Shown in pieces: positions 26,183 through 35,646 of a stretch of 64,000 nucleotides of DNA. The translations under genes were made by a program, and so were the position numbers. Every line of letters begins with the position of its first letter. The first letter of the stretch is position 1. The notes beneath the pieces are model-generated. The model was not told the DNA's origin and ran no database searches. It saw nothing but the letters and a program-made list of their open reading frames with translations. This DNA comes from Novosphingobium subterraneum (GTDB lineage: Bacteria; Pseudomonadota; Alphaproteobacteria; Sphingomonadales; Sphingomonadaceae): positions 124,001 through 188,000 of the forward strand of contig NZ_JRVC01000006.1 of NCBI RefSeq assembly GCF_000807925.1, read 5' to 3'.

Positions 26183-28030
26183 ATGCAGCAATTCGACATC
26201 ATCGTGGTCGGCGGCGGACATGCCGGCGTCGAGGCGGCCGCCGTTGCGGCGCGAATGGGTGCACGCACCGCTCTGGTCTCGTTCGATCCTGCAACGGTTG
26301 GCGCAATGAGCTGCAACCCGGCGATTGGCGGCCTAGGCAAGGGCCACTTGGTTCGCGAGGTCGATGCCTTTGACGGCCTGATCGCGCGCGCAGCCGACGC
26401 GAGCGCCATCCACTACCGCATGCTGAACAGGTCGAAGGGCAGCGCGGTGCAGGGACCGCGCGTGCAGGCGGACCGCAAGCGCTTCAAGGCGGCAATCCAG
26501 ATGATGATCGCCGCACAGCCGAACCTGACGCTTGTCGGGGGCGAGGCTGCGGCGCTCCATCTCGAAAACGGGCAAGTTGCCGGCGTAGACCTGGCCGACG
26601 GCTCGCGACTGCAGGGCAGGGCGGTCGTCCTGTGCACCGGCACGTTCCTGGGCGGGCGCCTGTTCCGCGGCGAGGAGCGCATGGACGGCGGCCGGATCGG
26701 GGAAAGTTCGGCGCATCGCCTCGCTCAGCAGTTGCGGGCAGCAGACCTGCCGATGGCGCGCCTCAAGACCGGGACGCCGCCACGTATCGACGGTCGGACC
26801 ATCGATTGGGCACGCCTGCCTGAGCAGCCGAGCGATGCCGACCCGTGGACGATGTCGCCGCTGACCAAGGCCCGTCCGCTGCCGCAGGTGTTCTGCGCCA
26901 TCGCCCGGACCAACGAACGGACGCACGAGATCATCCGGGCAGGGCTGGATCGGTCTCCGCTCTTCACCGGTGCCATCGGCGCACAGGGTCCGCGCTATTG
27001 CCCGTCGATCGAGGACAAGATCCATCGCTTCGGCGACCGTGACGGGCATCAGGTCTTCCTGGAACCAGAAGGGCTGGACGACCCGACCGTCTATCCCAAT
27101 GGAGTCTCCACCTCGCTGCCGACGGATGTGCAGGTGGCGATGATCCGTTCGATGGAAGGGCTGGAGCAGGCCGAGATCACCGTGCCCGGCTACGCTGTCG
27201 AGTACGACCACATCGATCCGCGCGCGCTGCGCCGGAGCCTTGAGGTCAAGGCGATTCCAGGCCTCTACTGCGCCGGCCAGATCAACGGCACGACCGGGTA
27301 CGAGGAAGCCGCGGCGCAGGGGCTCGTCGCCGGAATGCATGCCGCCGCGGCGGTGCTGGGACGTGAAGCTCCGGAGCTCGATCGCGCCAACAGCTACATG
27401 GCAGTGATGGTCGATGACCTGACCCTGCACGGCGTGAGCGAGCCCTACCGGATGCTGACGGCACGGGCCGAGTATCGCCTCCGCCTGCGGGCCAACAATG
27501 CGAGTTCGCGGCTGACGCCGATCGGCCTGGCGGTCGGGTGCATCGCTGATGAGCGAGCCCAGTGGTTCGAAGCGCGACAGGCGATGCGGGGACGGCTGGA
27601 AGAAGCACTGGCGCAGACAGCAACGCCTACCGAGCTCGGCCGCGTCGGCATGACGGTTGGCGCGGATGGAGCGCGACGCTCACTGACAGAATGGCTGCGC
27701 TTTCCGGAAGTGACGCTCGAAACCTTGCGGCCTTGGATAGGCGATGAGACCTTCGATCCACTCCTTGCCGAGGAGATTGAGGAAGACGCAGCTTACGCGC
27801 CGTACCTCGCACGGCAGGAGGCTGAGCTGCGGGACCTGCGTGCGTCGGAACATGTCCCCTTGGGGGAGGGCTTCCCCTTTGCTGAAGTGCCCGGCCTGTC
27901 GCGCGAGATGGTCGAGCGACTGGAGAAGGCTCAGCCTGACACCCTTGCTGCTGCCGGTCGCATTGCCGGAATTACCCCGGCAGCGCTCGCCAGTCTGCTG
28001 GTTCACGCGCGGCGGAGGATTCTGGCATGA
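26183..28030 (+). CDS. mnmG: tRNA uridine-5-carboxymethylaminomethyl modification enzyme, FAD-dependent
   Basis: 615-aa partner of MnmE (formerly GidA). FAD-binding [10 protein letters not shown] at the N-terminus, [20 protein letters not shown], and the conserved [14 protein letters not shown] segment ([15 protein letters not shown]); the C-terminal MnmE-binding part ends LVHARRRIL. The ATG at 26183 was chosen from the FAD-domain start; it lacks a clear ribosome site, and an upstream TTG at 26147 is in frame. Its stop overlaps the rsmG start as ATGA. Confidence 0.97.
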   Translation: MQQFDIIVVGGGHAGVEAAAVAARMGARTALVSFDPATVGAMSCNPAIGGLGKGHLVREVDAFDGLIARAADASAIHYRMLNRSKGSAVQGPRVQADRKRFKAAIQMMIAAQPNLTLVGGEAAALHLENGQVAGVDLADGSRLQGRAVVLCTGTFLGGRLFRGEERMDGGRIGESSAHRLAQQLRAADLPMARLKTGTPPRIDGRTIDWARLPEQPSDADPWTMSPLTKARPLPQVFCAIARTNERTHEIIRAGLDRSPLFTGAIGAQGPRYCPSIEDKIHRFGDRDGHQVFLEPEGLDDPTVYPNGVSTSLPTDVQVAMIRSMEGLEQAEITVPGYAVEYDHIDPRALRRSLEVKAIPGLYCAGQINGTTGYEEAAAQGLVAGMHAAAAVLGREAPELDRANSYMAVMVDDLTLHGVSEPYRMLTARAEYRLRLRANNASSRLTPIGLAVGCIADERAQWFEARQAMRGRLEEALAQTATPTELGRVGMTVGADGARRSLTEWLRFPEVTLETLRPWIGDETFDPLLAEEIEEDAAYAPYLARQEAELRDLRASEHVPLGEGFPFAEVPGLSREMVERLEKAQPDTLAAAGRIAGITPAALASLLVHARRRILA

Positions 28031-28701
28031 CGATCGCAACCGAAGCTGAAGCGCAGGCATGGTTGCGCGATGGGCTGGAGGTAGACGCTGCCACCATGGA
28101 GCGATTGGCCCATCTGGTGTCGCTGCTGCTGGAAGAGAACGAGCGGCAGAACCTCGTGGCGAGAGGAACGTTGCCGCACGTGTGGGTGCGCCATATCGTT
28201 GATTCCGCCCAATTGCTGCATGTTTCACGTGAAACACTTCCAGCGGGGGAGTGGCTCGATCTTGGCACCGGTGCGGGCTTTCCGGGCCTCGCCATCGCTG
28301 CGCTGCAACCTCAACGGCCGGTGACACTGGTAGATTCCCGGCGCCTGCGCACCGAGTGGCTTCAGCGCGCGGCAGATGTACTGGGACTAGGCAATGTCCG
28401 CGTTGTGCTGTCGCGGGTGGAGGACCTTCCATCCGGTCCGCATGCGGTCATTTCTGCTCGGGCATTTGCGCCTCTGGACAAGCTGGTCACTCTTTCCGCA
28501 CGCTTTTCCACACCGGACACGGTCTGGCTGTTGCCGAAAGGGGCAGGGGCAGCGCAAGAATTGCAGATGCTCCCCGAATCATGGAATCACATGTTCCACG
28601 TGGAACAATCCCTCACGGATGCGAACGCTGGTGTGATCTGCGGCCGACTTCTCGGCGGCAGTCCACCGCGCCCCTCGAACGCCAAGGGCAAACGCAAATG
28701 A
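28027..28701 (+). CDS. rsmG: 16S rRNA (guanine527-N7)-methyltransferase
   Basis: 224-aa SAM-dependent methyltransferase (formerly GidB) acting on G527 of 16S rRNA; loss gives low-level streptomycin resistance in other bacteria. Seen: [21 protein letters not shown], the SAM loop [14 protein letters not shown] and [11 protein letters not shown]. Overlaps mnmG (ATGA) and parA (ATGA). Two perfect parS sites are embedded in the coding sequence without breaking the frame. Confidence 0.96.
   Translation: MTIATEAEAQAWLRDGLEVDAATMERLAHLVSLLLEENERQNLVARGTLPHVWVRHIVDSAQLLHVSRETLPAGEWLDLGTGAGFPGLAIAALQPQRPVTLVDSRRLRTEWLQRAADVLGLGNVRVVLSRVEDLPSGPHAVISARAFAPLDKLVTLSARFSTPDTVWLLPKGAGAAQELQMLPESWNHMFHVEQSLTDANAGVICGRLLGGSPPRPSNAKGKRK
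28221..28236. other. parS centromere site inside rsmG, perfect consensus
   Basis: TGTTTCACGTGAAACA, identical to the site at 26117-26132, encoded within rsmG (reads LHVSRETL). Confidence 0.92.
28592..28607. other. parS centromere site inside rsmG, GG/CC variant
   Basis: TGTTCCACGTGGAACA, a perfect palindrome of the alternative parS half-site, 371 bp from the previous copy and 91 bp before parA. Confidence 0.88.
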
Positions 28702-29474
28702 TCACGATCGCGGTCGCAAACCAGAAGGGCGGAGTGGGCAAGACCACTACGGCGATCAACATCGCCACCGCACTCGCGGCAACGGGGTGGAAGACGCTGC
28801 TGGTCGATCTCGATCCGCAGGGCAACTGCTCGACGGGCATCGGTATCGCGGCGGGTGAACGTGAGCGATCTTCCTATGACTTGCTGATCGATCAGGCTTC
28901 GGTCGCCGATTGCCTGATGGCGACACGCATCCCGGGCCTGGATATCGTACCTGCGACGGTCGATCTGTCCGGCGCGGAAGTGGAGCTGGTCAGTGTCGAG
29001 GACCGCACTCATCGCCTGCGCAAGGTGCTCAATGGCGATACCGGGCATGACATCTGCCTGATCGATTGCCCGCCGTCGCTCGGGTTGCTGACGCTCAATG
29101 CCCTTACCGCGGCGGACACGATCCTGGTGCCGCTGCAATGCGAGTTCTTCGCGCTCGAAGGGTTGAGTCAATTGTTGCAGACGGTGGAGCGGGTGCAGGA
29201 GCGGTTCAATCCGGACCTGGGCATCCTTGGCATCGTGCTGACCATGTATGACCGGCGCAACCGCCTGACCGACCAGGTCGCCGATGACGTGCGTTCGTGC
29301 CTGCGCGATCTGGTGTTCGAGAGCGTGATTCCGCGCAACGTGCGCTTGTCGGAAGCGCCGAGCCACGGGTTGCCAGCGCTGATCTATGACCATGCCTGCC
29401 CCGGATCGCAGGCCTACATGAAACTGGCGCGCGAACTGATCGGTCGCCTGCCCGAGAGGAGACAAGCGGCATGA
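28698..29474 (+). CDS. parA: Chromosome-partitioning ATPase ParA
   Basis: 258-aa Walker-type ATPase that moves ParB-parS complexes and newly copied origins. Deviant Walker A KGGVGKTTT at 10-18, Walker A' DLDPQGN at 38-44, Walker B DICLIDCPPSLG at 118-129. The start at 28698 overlaps the rsmG stop (ATGA), and its own stop overlaps parB the same way. The Soj-type length (no N-terminal HTH) is that of chromosomal ParA. Confidence 0.97.
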   Translation: MITIAVANQKGGVGKTTTAINIATALAATGWKTLLVDLDPQGNCSTGIGIAAGERERSSYDLLIDQASVADCLMATRIPGLDIVPATVDLSGAEVELVSVEDRTHRLRKVLNGDTGHDICLIDCPPSLGLLTLNALTAADTILVPLQCEFFALEGLSQLLQTVERVQERFNPDLGILGIVLTMYDRRNRLTDQVADDVRSCLRDLVFESVIPRNVRLSEAPSHGLPALIYDHACPGSQAYMKLARELIGRLPERRQAA

Positions 29475-30412
29475 GCGGCGAAGACGCAGTGAAAGCACCG
29501 GCACGCCGGACCGGGCTTGGCCGTGGCCTTGGCGCACTGATGGGTGAAGTGCGGCGCGAGGAGCCAATCGCGCGCATCTCGGTTTCGCCCGCGGATGTCG
29601 CCGAGAGCCGGGACGGCGGGCTGGCGCTGCTGACAGTAGCGTCGATCGAGCCGCATCCGGAACAGCCGCGCCGGCATTTTGATGAAGACGCGCTTGAAGA
29701 GCTGGCGCAGTCGATCGCGGCACGCGGCGTGATCCAGCCGGTGGTCGTGCGGCCATTGCCGGGCGGACGATATCAGCTTGTGGCTGGTGAGCGGCGCTGG
29801 CGTGCGGCGCAGAAGGCGCAGGTTCACGAGATTCCAGCGATCGTGCGCAAGCTGGATGATCGCGATGTTGCCGCGCTGGCGCTGATCGAGAACCTGCAGC
29901 GCGAGGATCTCAACCCGGTCGAAGAAGCTCGGGCCTATCAGCGCCTGGCCGACAGCGAGGGCCTGACGCAGAACGATATCGCCAAGTTCGTGGACAAGTC
30001 ACGCAGCCACGTCGCCAACATGATGCGCCTGCTCGGGCTGCCCGATGAAGTGCTCGACATGGTGGTGCGCAGCGAACTGTCGATGGGCCATGCCCGCGCG
30101 CTGATCAACGCACCCGATCCGATCGGGCTTGCACGCGAAGTGGTGGCCAAGGACCTTTCGGTTCGCGATGTCGAGAAGCTGGCGCGCAAGGCGTCGCGGC
30201 CCGAAGGCCAGCGTCGCCAGGCTCGCGCGGGCAAGGATCCGGTGGGCGCGGCGGATCTGGCAGCGATCCAGCAGCACCTCGAGGACTTCCTCGGGCTCAA
30301 GGTCACGATCCAGCCGGACTCCGATCCGACGACCGGCGCGGTGACGATTCGCTACAAGAACCTCGACCAGCTGGACCTGATCTGCCAGCGCCTGACGGGC
30401 GGTGAGTTCTAA
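29471..30412 (+). CDS. parB: Chromosome-partitioning protein ParB
   Basis: 313-aa CTP-dependent clamp that loads at parS and spreads. N-terminal ParA-activating Arg-rich segment (RRTGLGRGLGALMGE), the CTPase/ParB domain (PEQPRRHFDE, VAGERRWRAAQ near residue 105), HTH for parS (LTQNDIAKFVDKSRSHVANMMRLL) and a C-terminal dimerisation domain. Overlaps parA by four bases. The six parS-like sites in the window are its expected targets. Confidence 0.97.
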   Translation: MSGEDAVKAPARRTGLGRGLGALMGEVRREEPIARISVSPADVAESRDGGLALLTVASIEPHPEQPRRHFDEDALEELAQSIAARGVIQPVVVRPLPGGRYQLVAGERRWRAAQKAQVHEIPAIVRKLDDRDVAALALIENLQREDLNPVEEARAYQRLADSEGLTQNDIAKFVDKSRSHVANMMRLLGLPDEVLDMVVRSELSMGHARALINAPDPIGLAREVVAKDLSVRDVEKLARKASRPEGQRRQARAGKDPVGAADLAAIQQHLEDFLGLKVTIQPDSDPTTGAVTIRYKNLDQLDLICQRLTGGEF

Positions 30413-30473
30413 ATATCTGAAATTGTTGGCCTGTTCTGACGTCACGGCGTCAGCACTGCCTGCACCATCGGAC

Positions 30474-30491
30474 ATTAATTGGTCGATTAAT
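30474..30491. promoter_or_regulatory. Inverted repeat ATTAAT-N6-ATTAAT, possible operator
   Basis: Located between parB and an acyl-CoA dehydrogenase gene. It is followed at 30497 by TTGACC and, 17 bp on, a CATAGG box that could be -35/-10. An earlier stem CTGACG...CGTCAG (30437-30454) is also present. A TetR- or FadR-like operator is plausible, but no regulator gene is adjacent. Confidence 0.35.
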
Positions 30492-30559
30492 TCTCGTTGA
30501 CCGGGATGGGGCTGTGCGCATAGGCTGCGTGCAAACAACCAGAACCGGAGAGATTGGCC

Positions 30560-31714
30560 ATGTCGCTCGACCTGATCCCGCGCACAGCCTACAACGAAGA
30601 CCACGAAGCCTTCCGCCAGACCGTCCGCCGCTTTCTGCAGGACGAAGTCGCCCCGCACGCGAACGAATGGGCCGAAGCTGGCATCGTGCCCAAGAGCATC
30701 TGGCCCAAGGCAGGTGAGCTTGGCCTGCTGTGCCCGACGGTGCCCGAGGAATACGGCGGGCTCGGCCTCGACTTCGGCTACAACGCCATCGTCGACGAAG
30801 AGAGCGCCTACTATGGCCGCGTGGCCACCGGCTTCTCGCTGCAGTCGGACATCGTGGTCAACTACATCGTCTCCTACGGCTCCGAAGAGCAGAAGAAGAA
30901 GTGGCTGCCCAAGATGGTCTCGGGCGAGGTGATCACCGCCATCGCCATGACTGAACCGGGCACCGGCTCGGACCTTCAGGGCATGAAGACCACCGCGAAG
31001 AAAGACGGCAACCACTATGTGATCAACGGGTCGAAGACCTACATCACCAATGGCCAGAACGCCGACCTGATCCTGGTGTGCTGCAAGACCGACACCGACG
31101 TGCAGCCCGCATGGAAGGGCGTTTCGATCGTGCTGGTCGAAGCCGACCGTGAGGGCTTCAAGCGTGGTCGCAACCTCGACAAGATCGGCCAGGACGAAGC
31201 CGATACCTCGGAGCTGTTCTTCGAGGACGTGCGCGTTCCGATCACCAACTGCCTTGGTGAGGAGGGCAAGGGCTTCATCTACCTGATGAGCGAACTGCCG
31301 CAGGAGCGCCTGTCGATTGCCGTCAGTGCGCAGGCGTCGGCGCAGAAGGCTTTTGACGATACGGTGGAGTTCACCCGCGAGCGCAAGGCATTCGGCAAGC
31401 CGATCCTCGACTTCCAGAATACCCGCTTCACGCTGGCCGACATCAAGGCGAAGCTGCAGGTGGGCTGGGCACACCTCGATTGGGCCCTGGCGCGGCATCT
31501 GAAGCGCGAACTCACCCCCGAAGAAGGTGCTGCCGCCAAGCTTTGGCACACCGAACTGCAGTGGGAAGTGATGGACAAGTGCCTGCAGCTCCATGGCGGC
31601 GCCGGCTACATGAACGAATACGCGATTGCCCGTGCATGGCGCGGCGCGCGCGTGACGCGCATCTTCGGCGGCACCAACGAGATTATGAAGGAGCTGATCG
31701 GGCGCAAGCTTTGA
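30560..31714 (+). CDS. Acyl-CoA dehydrogenase
   Basis: 384-aa FAD enzyme introducing the alpha-beta double bond in fatty-acid or branched-chain acyl-CoA oxidation. Seen: AMTEPGTGSDLQGMKT (FAD-binding), NGSKTYITNGQNADLILV, RKAFGKPI, LQLHGGAGYMNEY and the C-terminal TRIFGGTNEIMKELI; the catalytic Glu would sit in this last half. ATG at 30560 follows GGAGAG. Substrate length not predictable. Single gene, ended by a strong hairpin. Confidence 0.94.
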   Translation: MSLDLIPRTAYNEDHEAFRQTVRRFLQDEVAPHANEWAEAGIVPKSIWPKAGELGLLCPTVPEEYGGLGLDFGYNAIVDEESAYYGRVATGFSLQSDIVVNYIVSYGSEEQKKKWLPKMVSGEVITAIAMTEPGTGSDLQGMKTTAKKDGNHYVINGSKTYITNGQNADLILVCCKTDTDVQPAWKGVSIVLVEADREGFKRGRNLDKIGQDEADTSELFFEDVRVPITNCLGEEGKGFIYLMSELPQERLSIAVSAQASAQKAFDDTVEFTRERKAFGKPILDFQNTRFTLADIKAKLQVGWAHLDWALARHLKRELTPEEGAAAKLWHTELQWEVMDKCLQLHGGAGYMNEYAIARAWRGARVTRIFGGTNEIMKELIGRKL

Positions 31715-31748
31715 TCGGTTGTGGGTCTAATCCCCGCCTGGAAATAGG

Positions 31749-31784
31749 AAGGGCCCGCTCTCCATGCCAGAGGGCGGGCCCTTT
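31749..31784. terminator. Bidirectional terminator after acyl-CoA dehydrogenase
   Basis: AAGGGCCCGC with GCGGGCCCTTT, extended by CTCT/AGAG pairs, with T's on the plus strand. It lies between the acyl-CoA dehydrogenase and the converging glycine-zipper gene. Confidence 0.88.
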
Positions 31785-31805
31785 CGCTTTGAGCACTGCT
31801 GGGGT

Positions 31806-32549
31806 TCAACCGGTGTAGACGCGCTTTTCCTTGACCCGCTTGTCGCGGACGACCGGACGGCGGGGGACCACGCGGGCGCGCTTTGTCTCGACCCAGGTTT
31901 CGGTGACGACGGTTTTCTCGACGCAGGGCTTCTGCGGCGGAAGCATGACCGGGACCATCACATATCCGTAGGGCGCGTAACCGGGATAGTAGCCCGGATA
32001 GCCTCCGGGATAAGGCCCGCCGGGATAAGGCTGCGGCGGAAGCGAGGCGAAATAGTCGTCGCATTCGCGGCGCAGGCTCTTGTCCTCGGCCTTGTCGATC
32101 ACGTTACCCGCCACTGCGCCAACGGCAGCGCCTGCGACAGTGCCGAGCACGCGATCGCCCTTTCCGGCGATGCGGTTGCCCGCCACGCCGCCGATCACGC
32201 CGCCTAGCAGCGCGCCGCCGACACCCTTGTCACCATAGATCTTGGCGCAGCGTTCATTCATTTCGGCCCAGCGCGGGTCTGGCTGCGGGTAGGCGTTGGG
32301 ATAGTAGCCCTGCGGCGGCGGGGGAGGGGGCGGCGCATCGACCACAGGCTGGGTCATCACCACGGTGGGGTAGGGCGCGCCGATCATTGGCGGATAGTAG
32401 ACGGGGCCTGCCGCACCGCCGTAATAGCCGCCGGTGTAACCGCCCTGCCAGCCACCGCTGACCGGACCGGGATGACGGTGTTCACCAGCCAGTGCCGGAG
32501 ATGACACGGCACCCAGCGCAACGGCTGCGATCAAGAGACGACGAAGCAT
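31806..32549 (-). CDS. Secreted glycine-zipper 2TM protein
   Basis: 247-aa envelope protein. Signal peptide 1-21 (ending SSPALA), a Gly/Tyr/Pro-rich region with a run of seven prolines, then a glycine zipper (GVGGALLGGVIGGVAGNRIAG, GTVAGAAVGAVAGNVID, about residues 109-150) as in the Rickettsia 17-kDa antigen family, and a Tyr/Pro/Gly repeat region before a basic tail (KRARVVPRRPVVRDKRVKEKR). Probably outer-membrane or periplasmic; function unknown. Single gene. Confidence 0.85.
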   Translation of the reverse strand: MLRRLLIAAVALGAVSSPALAGEHRHPGPVSGGWQGGYTGGYYGGAAGPVYYPPMIGAPYPTVVMTQPVVDAPPPPPPPQGYYPNAYPQPDPRWAEMNERCAKIYGDKGVGGALLGGVIGGVAGNRIAGKGDRVLGTVAGAAVGAVAGNVIDKAEDKSLRRECDDYFASLPPQPYPGGPYPGGYPGYYPGYAPYGYVMVPVMLPPQKPCVEKTVVTETWVETKRARVVPRRPVVRDKRVKEKRVYTG

Positions 32550-32672
32550 GCGGTTTGCCCCTGAGAAGGTTCGTTAACCACAAACTTACCATCACGACCC
32601 GCATAAAACCAAGGTTTCCGACGCGCGAGAGTGTCGCCTGTCCCGAATCGGGGCAGGAATCAGATGCCAGGA

Positions 32673-33155
32673 TCAGATGCGAGTCGCGATTGCTGTGGCA
32701 AGCGCCTCGATCCCGCGCGCGTCGTCCTCGTCGAAACGGTCGGGCGAGGGGCTGTCGAGATCGATCACTGCAATCACGGCGCCATCGCGAATCACCGGCA
32801 CGACCAGTTCAGAGCGGCTCGCCGCATCGCAGGCAATGTGGCCCGGAAAGGCGTGCACATCCGGCACGAGCTGGGTCGTCGCGGTTGCTGCCGCCGTGCC
32901 GCAAACGCCCGAGCCGAGCGCGATGCGGATGCAGGCGGGCTTGCCGATGAAGGGGCCAAGCACAAGCTCCCCGCCGACCATGCGGTAGAAGCCTGCCCAG
33001 TTCAGATCCGGCAGGTATTGCCAGATCAGCGCCGCCAGATTGGCCATGTTGGCGATACCGTCGGGCTCGCCTTCAGTGAGGGCCTTGGCGGCTTCGAGAA
33101 GATCGATGTGGAGTTCGGCGCGGCTCTGGCCGTCGGTGGGTGCGAATGTGAACAT
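32673..33155 (-). CDS. msrC: Free methionine-(R)-sulfoxide reductase (GAF domain)
   Basis: 160-aa GAF-fold enzyme that reduces free Met-R-sulfoxide. The three redox cysteines are C75, C85 and C109, with exactly the spacing of the E. coli enzyme (C84, C94, C118). LNWAGFYRM and GPFIGKPACIRIALGSGVCG are family signatures. The ATG at 33155 gives the usual length; the frame is open about 15 codons more. Together with lipoprotein MsrA at 7.9 kb, methionine repair is covered in two compartments. Confidence 0.94.
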   Translation of the reverse strand: MFTFAPTDGQSRAELHIDLLEAAKALTEGEPDGIANMANLAALIWQYLPDLNWAGFYRMVGGELVLGPFIGKPACIRIALGSGVCGTAAATATTQLVPDVHAFPGHIACDAASRSELVVPVIRDGAVIAVIDLDSPSPDRFDEDDARGIEALATAIATRI

Positions 33156-33254
33156 GGCAAGGTATCTAGCGTAACCGGTCCGAAAAGTCGCGCCGCGCAA
33201 CTTCGCACAGGTGTGCCATTGCCCTGAGACACGGTCAGGCCTAGATTCCGGGCC

Positions 33255-34715
33255 ATGACGCTCCTCAAGAAACTGCTGATCGCGCTGCTCGTGATCGTCG
33301 CCATCATCGCCGCCTGGGTTGCCTGGTCAATTCACGGGTCCCCGGCCGAGTACACGCTCAACGAAACCTCGGGACCGAAACCCAAGCTGGCGCGACCCGA
33401 CGGCCAGACAATCCCGACGATCAAGACGGCCGATCCGATTGGCTGGAAGGACGGCGAGGCTCCGGTCGCGGCGCAGGGTCTGCAGGTCACCCGCTTTGCC
33501 GACAAGCTCGATCACCCGCGCACCGTGGTGACCCTGCCCAACGGGGACGTGCTGGTTGCCGAGACCAATTCGCCGCCGCGCAAGGTCGAAGGCATCACCG
33601 GAGTCGTGATGGGGTATCTGTTCAAGAAGGTTGGCGCTGGCGGCCCTTCGCCCAACAAGATCGTGCTGCTGCGCGATGGCGATGGCGACGGCAAGGCCGA
33701 GCAGCGCTTCGTGATGGAGAACCCGGCGCTGGATTCGCCATTTGGCATGGCCTTCCGCGACGGTCGCCTGCTGGTGGCAAACCACAACGCAGTGCTCTCG
33801 TTCCCGTATGAGCTGGGGCAGACCGCGCTGACGGGCAGCCCCGAGAAGCTGATGGACCTGCCGGGCGGCGGCAACCACTGGGCCCGCAACCTCCTGCTTG
33901 CGCCGGACGGTTCCAAGCTGTTCGTCACGGTCGGCTCGGCCTCGAACATTGCCGAAGAGGGCATCGATACCGAATATCGCCGTGCTTCGATCCACCAGTA
34001 CGATTTCGCCAAGAAGAAGTCGTTCGAGTACGCAGGCGGGCTGCGCAACCCCAATGGTCTGGACTTCAATCCCTACAGTGAAGAGCTGTGGACCGTGGTC
34101 AACGAGCGCGACATGCTCGGGTCGGACCTCGTGCCCGATTATCTCACCAACGTACCGTTTGGCGCGAACTATGGCTGGCCGTGGGTCTACTGGAAGAACA
34201 ACATCGACCAGCGCGTAACCGCGCCGATGCCGGAATACATGCTCGATTACGTGCGCAAGCCTGAATACGGCCTTGGCGCACACACTGCTCCGCTGGGGCT
34301 TGCCTTTGCGAAGGGTGGCAACCTGATGGGCGACAAGTTCCAGCAGGGTGCGTTCGTTGCGCGCCACGGGTCATGGAACCGCCGTCCGCTTTCGGGCTAC
34401 GATGTTGTCTTCGTGAAGTTCGACACGCGCGGCAACGTCCTGCCCAATCCGCCGGTGCCGGTGCTGACCGGGTTCCTGACCGATGACGACAAGGCGCGTG
34501 GCCGTCCGACTTGGGTTGCCTTTGCGAAGGACGGCGCGCTGCTGGTCAGCGACGATACCGGTGGCGTGATCTGGCGAGTCTCGGCTCCGGGGGCGAAGCC
34601 AGCTGCCGCCATAACGCCGCTCCCGACGCGTACGGCACCGCCGCAGCCCAAGGGCACCGGCAAGTTCATCATGAAACCCAACGCTGATTCGGACCTGATG
34701 AAACCTCAGCAGTAA
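33255..34715 (+). CDS. Membrane-anchored PQQ-dependent sugar dehydrogenase (sorbosone dehydrogenase-like)
   Basis: 486-aa periplasmic enzyme. One N-terminal helix (about 5-25) anchors a six-bladed beta-propeller of the soluble glucose/sorbosone dehydrogenase family: HPRTVVTLPNGDVLVAET, SPFGMAFRDGRLLVANH, GGNHWARNLLLAPDGSKLFVTVGS, GGLRNPNGLDFNP, HTAPLGLAFAKGG, RHGSWNRRPLSGY. The quinone would be used for oxidising aldose- or sorbosone-like substrates; the true substrate is unknown and no pqq genes are in the window. Followed by an inverted repeat. Confidence 0.92.
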   Translation: MTLLKKLLIALLVIVAIIAAWVAWSIHGSPAEYTLNETSGPKPKLARPDGQTIPTIKTADPIGWKDGEAPVAAQGLQVTRFADKLDHPRTVVTLPNGDVLVAETNSPPRKVEGITGVVMGYLFKKVGAGGPSPNKIVLLRDGDGDGKAEQRFVMENPALDSPFGMAFRDGRLLVANHNAVLSFPYELGQTALTGSPEKLMDLPGGGNHWARNLLLAPDGSKLFVTVGSASNIAEEGIDTEYRRASIHQYDFAKKKSFEYAGGLRNPNGLDFNPYSEELWTVVNERDMLGSDLVPDYLTNVPFGANYGWPWVYWKNNIDQRVTAPMPEYMLDYVRKPEYGLGAHTAPLGLAFAKGGNLMGDKFQQGAFVARHGSWNRRPLSGYDVVFVKFDTRGNVLPNPPVPVLTGFLTDDDKARGRPTWVAFAKDGALLVSDDTGGVIWRVSAPGAKPAAAITPLPTRTAPPQPKGTGKFIMKPNADSDLMKPQQ

Positions 34716-34722
34716 GCGCTTT

Positions 34723-34803
34723 TGCCCACCCCGCCCCCTCCTGCCTGCGGAAGGGCCGCGAGACTTTCTGAACGCAGTGAAGTCAGTCGCGGCGGGGTGG
34801 GCT
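34723..34803. repeat. Long inverted repeat GCCCACCCCGCC...GGCGGGGTGGGC
   Basis: Outer 12-bp arms at the ends of an 81-bp gap enclose a smaller structured middle (CCTCCTGCC, GGAAGGGCCGCG, TCGCGGC). It sits between the converging PQQ-dehydrogenase and ATPase genes and may serve as terminator for both. The arms resemble GC-rich repeats elsewhere in the window. Confidence 0.6.
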
Positions 34804-34805
34804 CG

Positions 34806-35621
34806 TCAGAGCGACCGACCAGCCCGTCCCGCCAGCTCGTTGACGTACTGCCACGCCACGCGGCCGGAGCGGCCACCCCGGCGCTTTGACCATTCCAGCG
34901 CGTCGCCTTCCTCGTAAGCCAGGCCGAAGTGCGCCGCGTAGCCGGCGATGATGGCGAGGTAATCGTCCTGCGTGCAGTTGTGGAAGCCGAGGCTGAGGCC
35001 GAAGCGGTCGGCAAGAGCCAGCCGGTCATCCACAACGTCGCGCGGGTTGATCGGATCGTCCTGCTCGGAAAGATGGCGCTCCACAATCGCGCGGCGGTTC
35101 GACGTTACTGCCAGGCGCACGTTGGCCGGGCGTGCCTCCACGCCACCCTCCAGCCACGAACGCAACTTGCGCGCACCATCGCTGTCGGAGGCGTCAAATC
35201 CGAGATCGTCCAGGAAGACTAGGAAGCGGCGATCGACCTTGCGCAGGATCGCGAAGAGATCGGCGAGGCCAGCGTCCGGGCTCGCCTGCACCAGCGCGAT
35301 GGATCCGGGCAGAGCGGTCTGCGCTGCCAGCGTCGCCGCCCGCAGCAGGGCCGATTTGCCCATGCCGCGCGCGCCCCACAGCAACATGTCGTGCGATGCA
35401 GCGCCGCGCGAAAGCCGTGCGACGTTTTCGACCACTGCCGCCTTCTGCTTGTCGATTCCCTGCATCAGGTCGAGCGCGGGCGCTTCCAGCGGATCGATCC
35501 CCCGCGCCGCCTTGCCGTCCCAGACATAGGCGGGGAAGGCCAGCCAATCGGCGCTGGCCTCGCGCGGCGGGGCAAGGCGCTCCAGCGCCTCGGCTATGCG
35601 GGTGAGCAGGGCTGCGGTCAT
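34806..35621 (-). CDS. AAA+ ATPase, DUF815 family
   Basis: 271-aa P-loop protein. Walker A WGARGMGKSAL, Walker B FLVFLDDLGFD and sensor VTSNRR are present; the family signature GIDKQKAAVVENVARLSRG precedes the P-loop. Function is unknown, though DUF815 proteins resemble chaperone-like loaders of other AAA+ proteins. ATG at 35621 chosen for the typical start (MTAALLTRIAEALERL). It starts 26 bp past the stop of the acyl-CoA dehydrogenase on the same strand. Confidence 0.88.
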   Translation of the reverse strand: MTAALLTRIAEALERLAPPREASADWLAFPAYVWDGKAARGIDPLEAPALDLMQGIDKQKAAVVENVARLSRGAASHDMLLWGARGMGKSALLRAATLAAQTALPGSIALVQASPDAGLADLFAILRKVDRRFLVFLDDLGFDASDSDGARKLRSWLEGGVEARPANVRLAVTSNRRAIVERHLSEQDDPINPRDVVDDRLALADRFGLSLGFHNCTQDDYLAIIAGYAAHFGLAYEEGDALEWSKRRGGRSGRVAWQYVNELAGRAGRSL

Positions 35622-35646
35622 GCCCAGCCGATTATCGGGCCGGCGG

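Noticed and set aside
32637..32657. Hairpin CCTGTCCCG-AAT-CGGGGCAGG after msrC
   Set aside because: Stem is short with a G-T pair and has no T-run on the transcribed strand, so it was not listed as a terminator.
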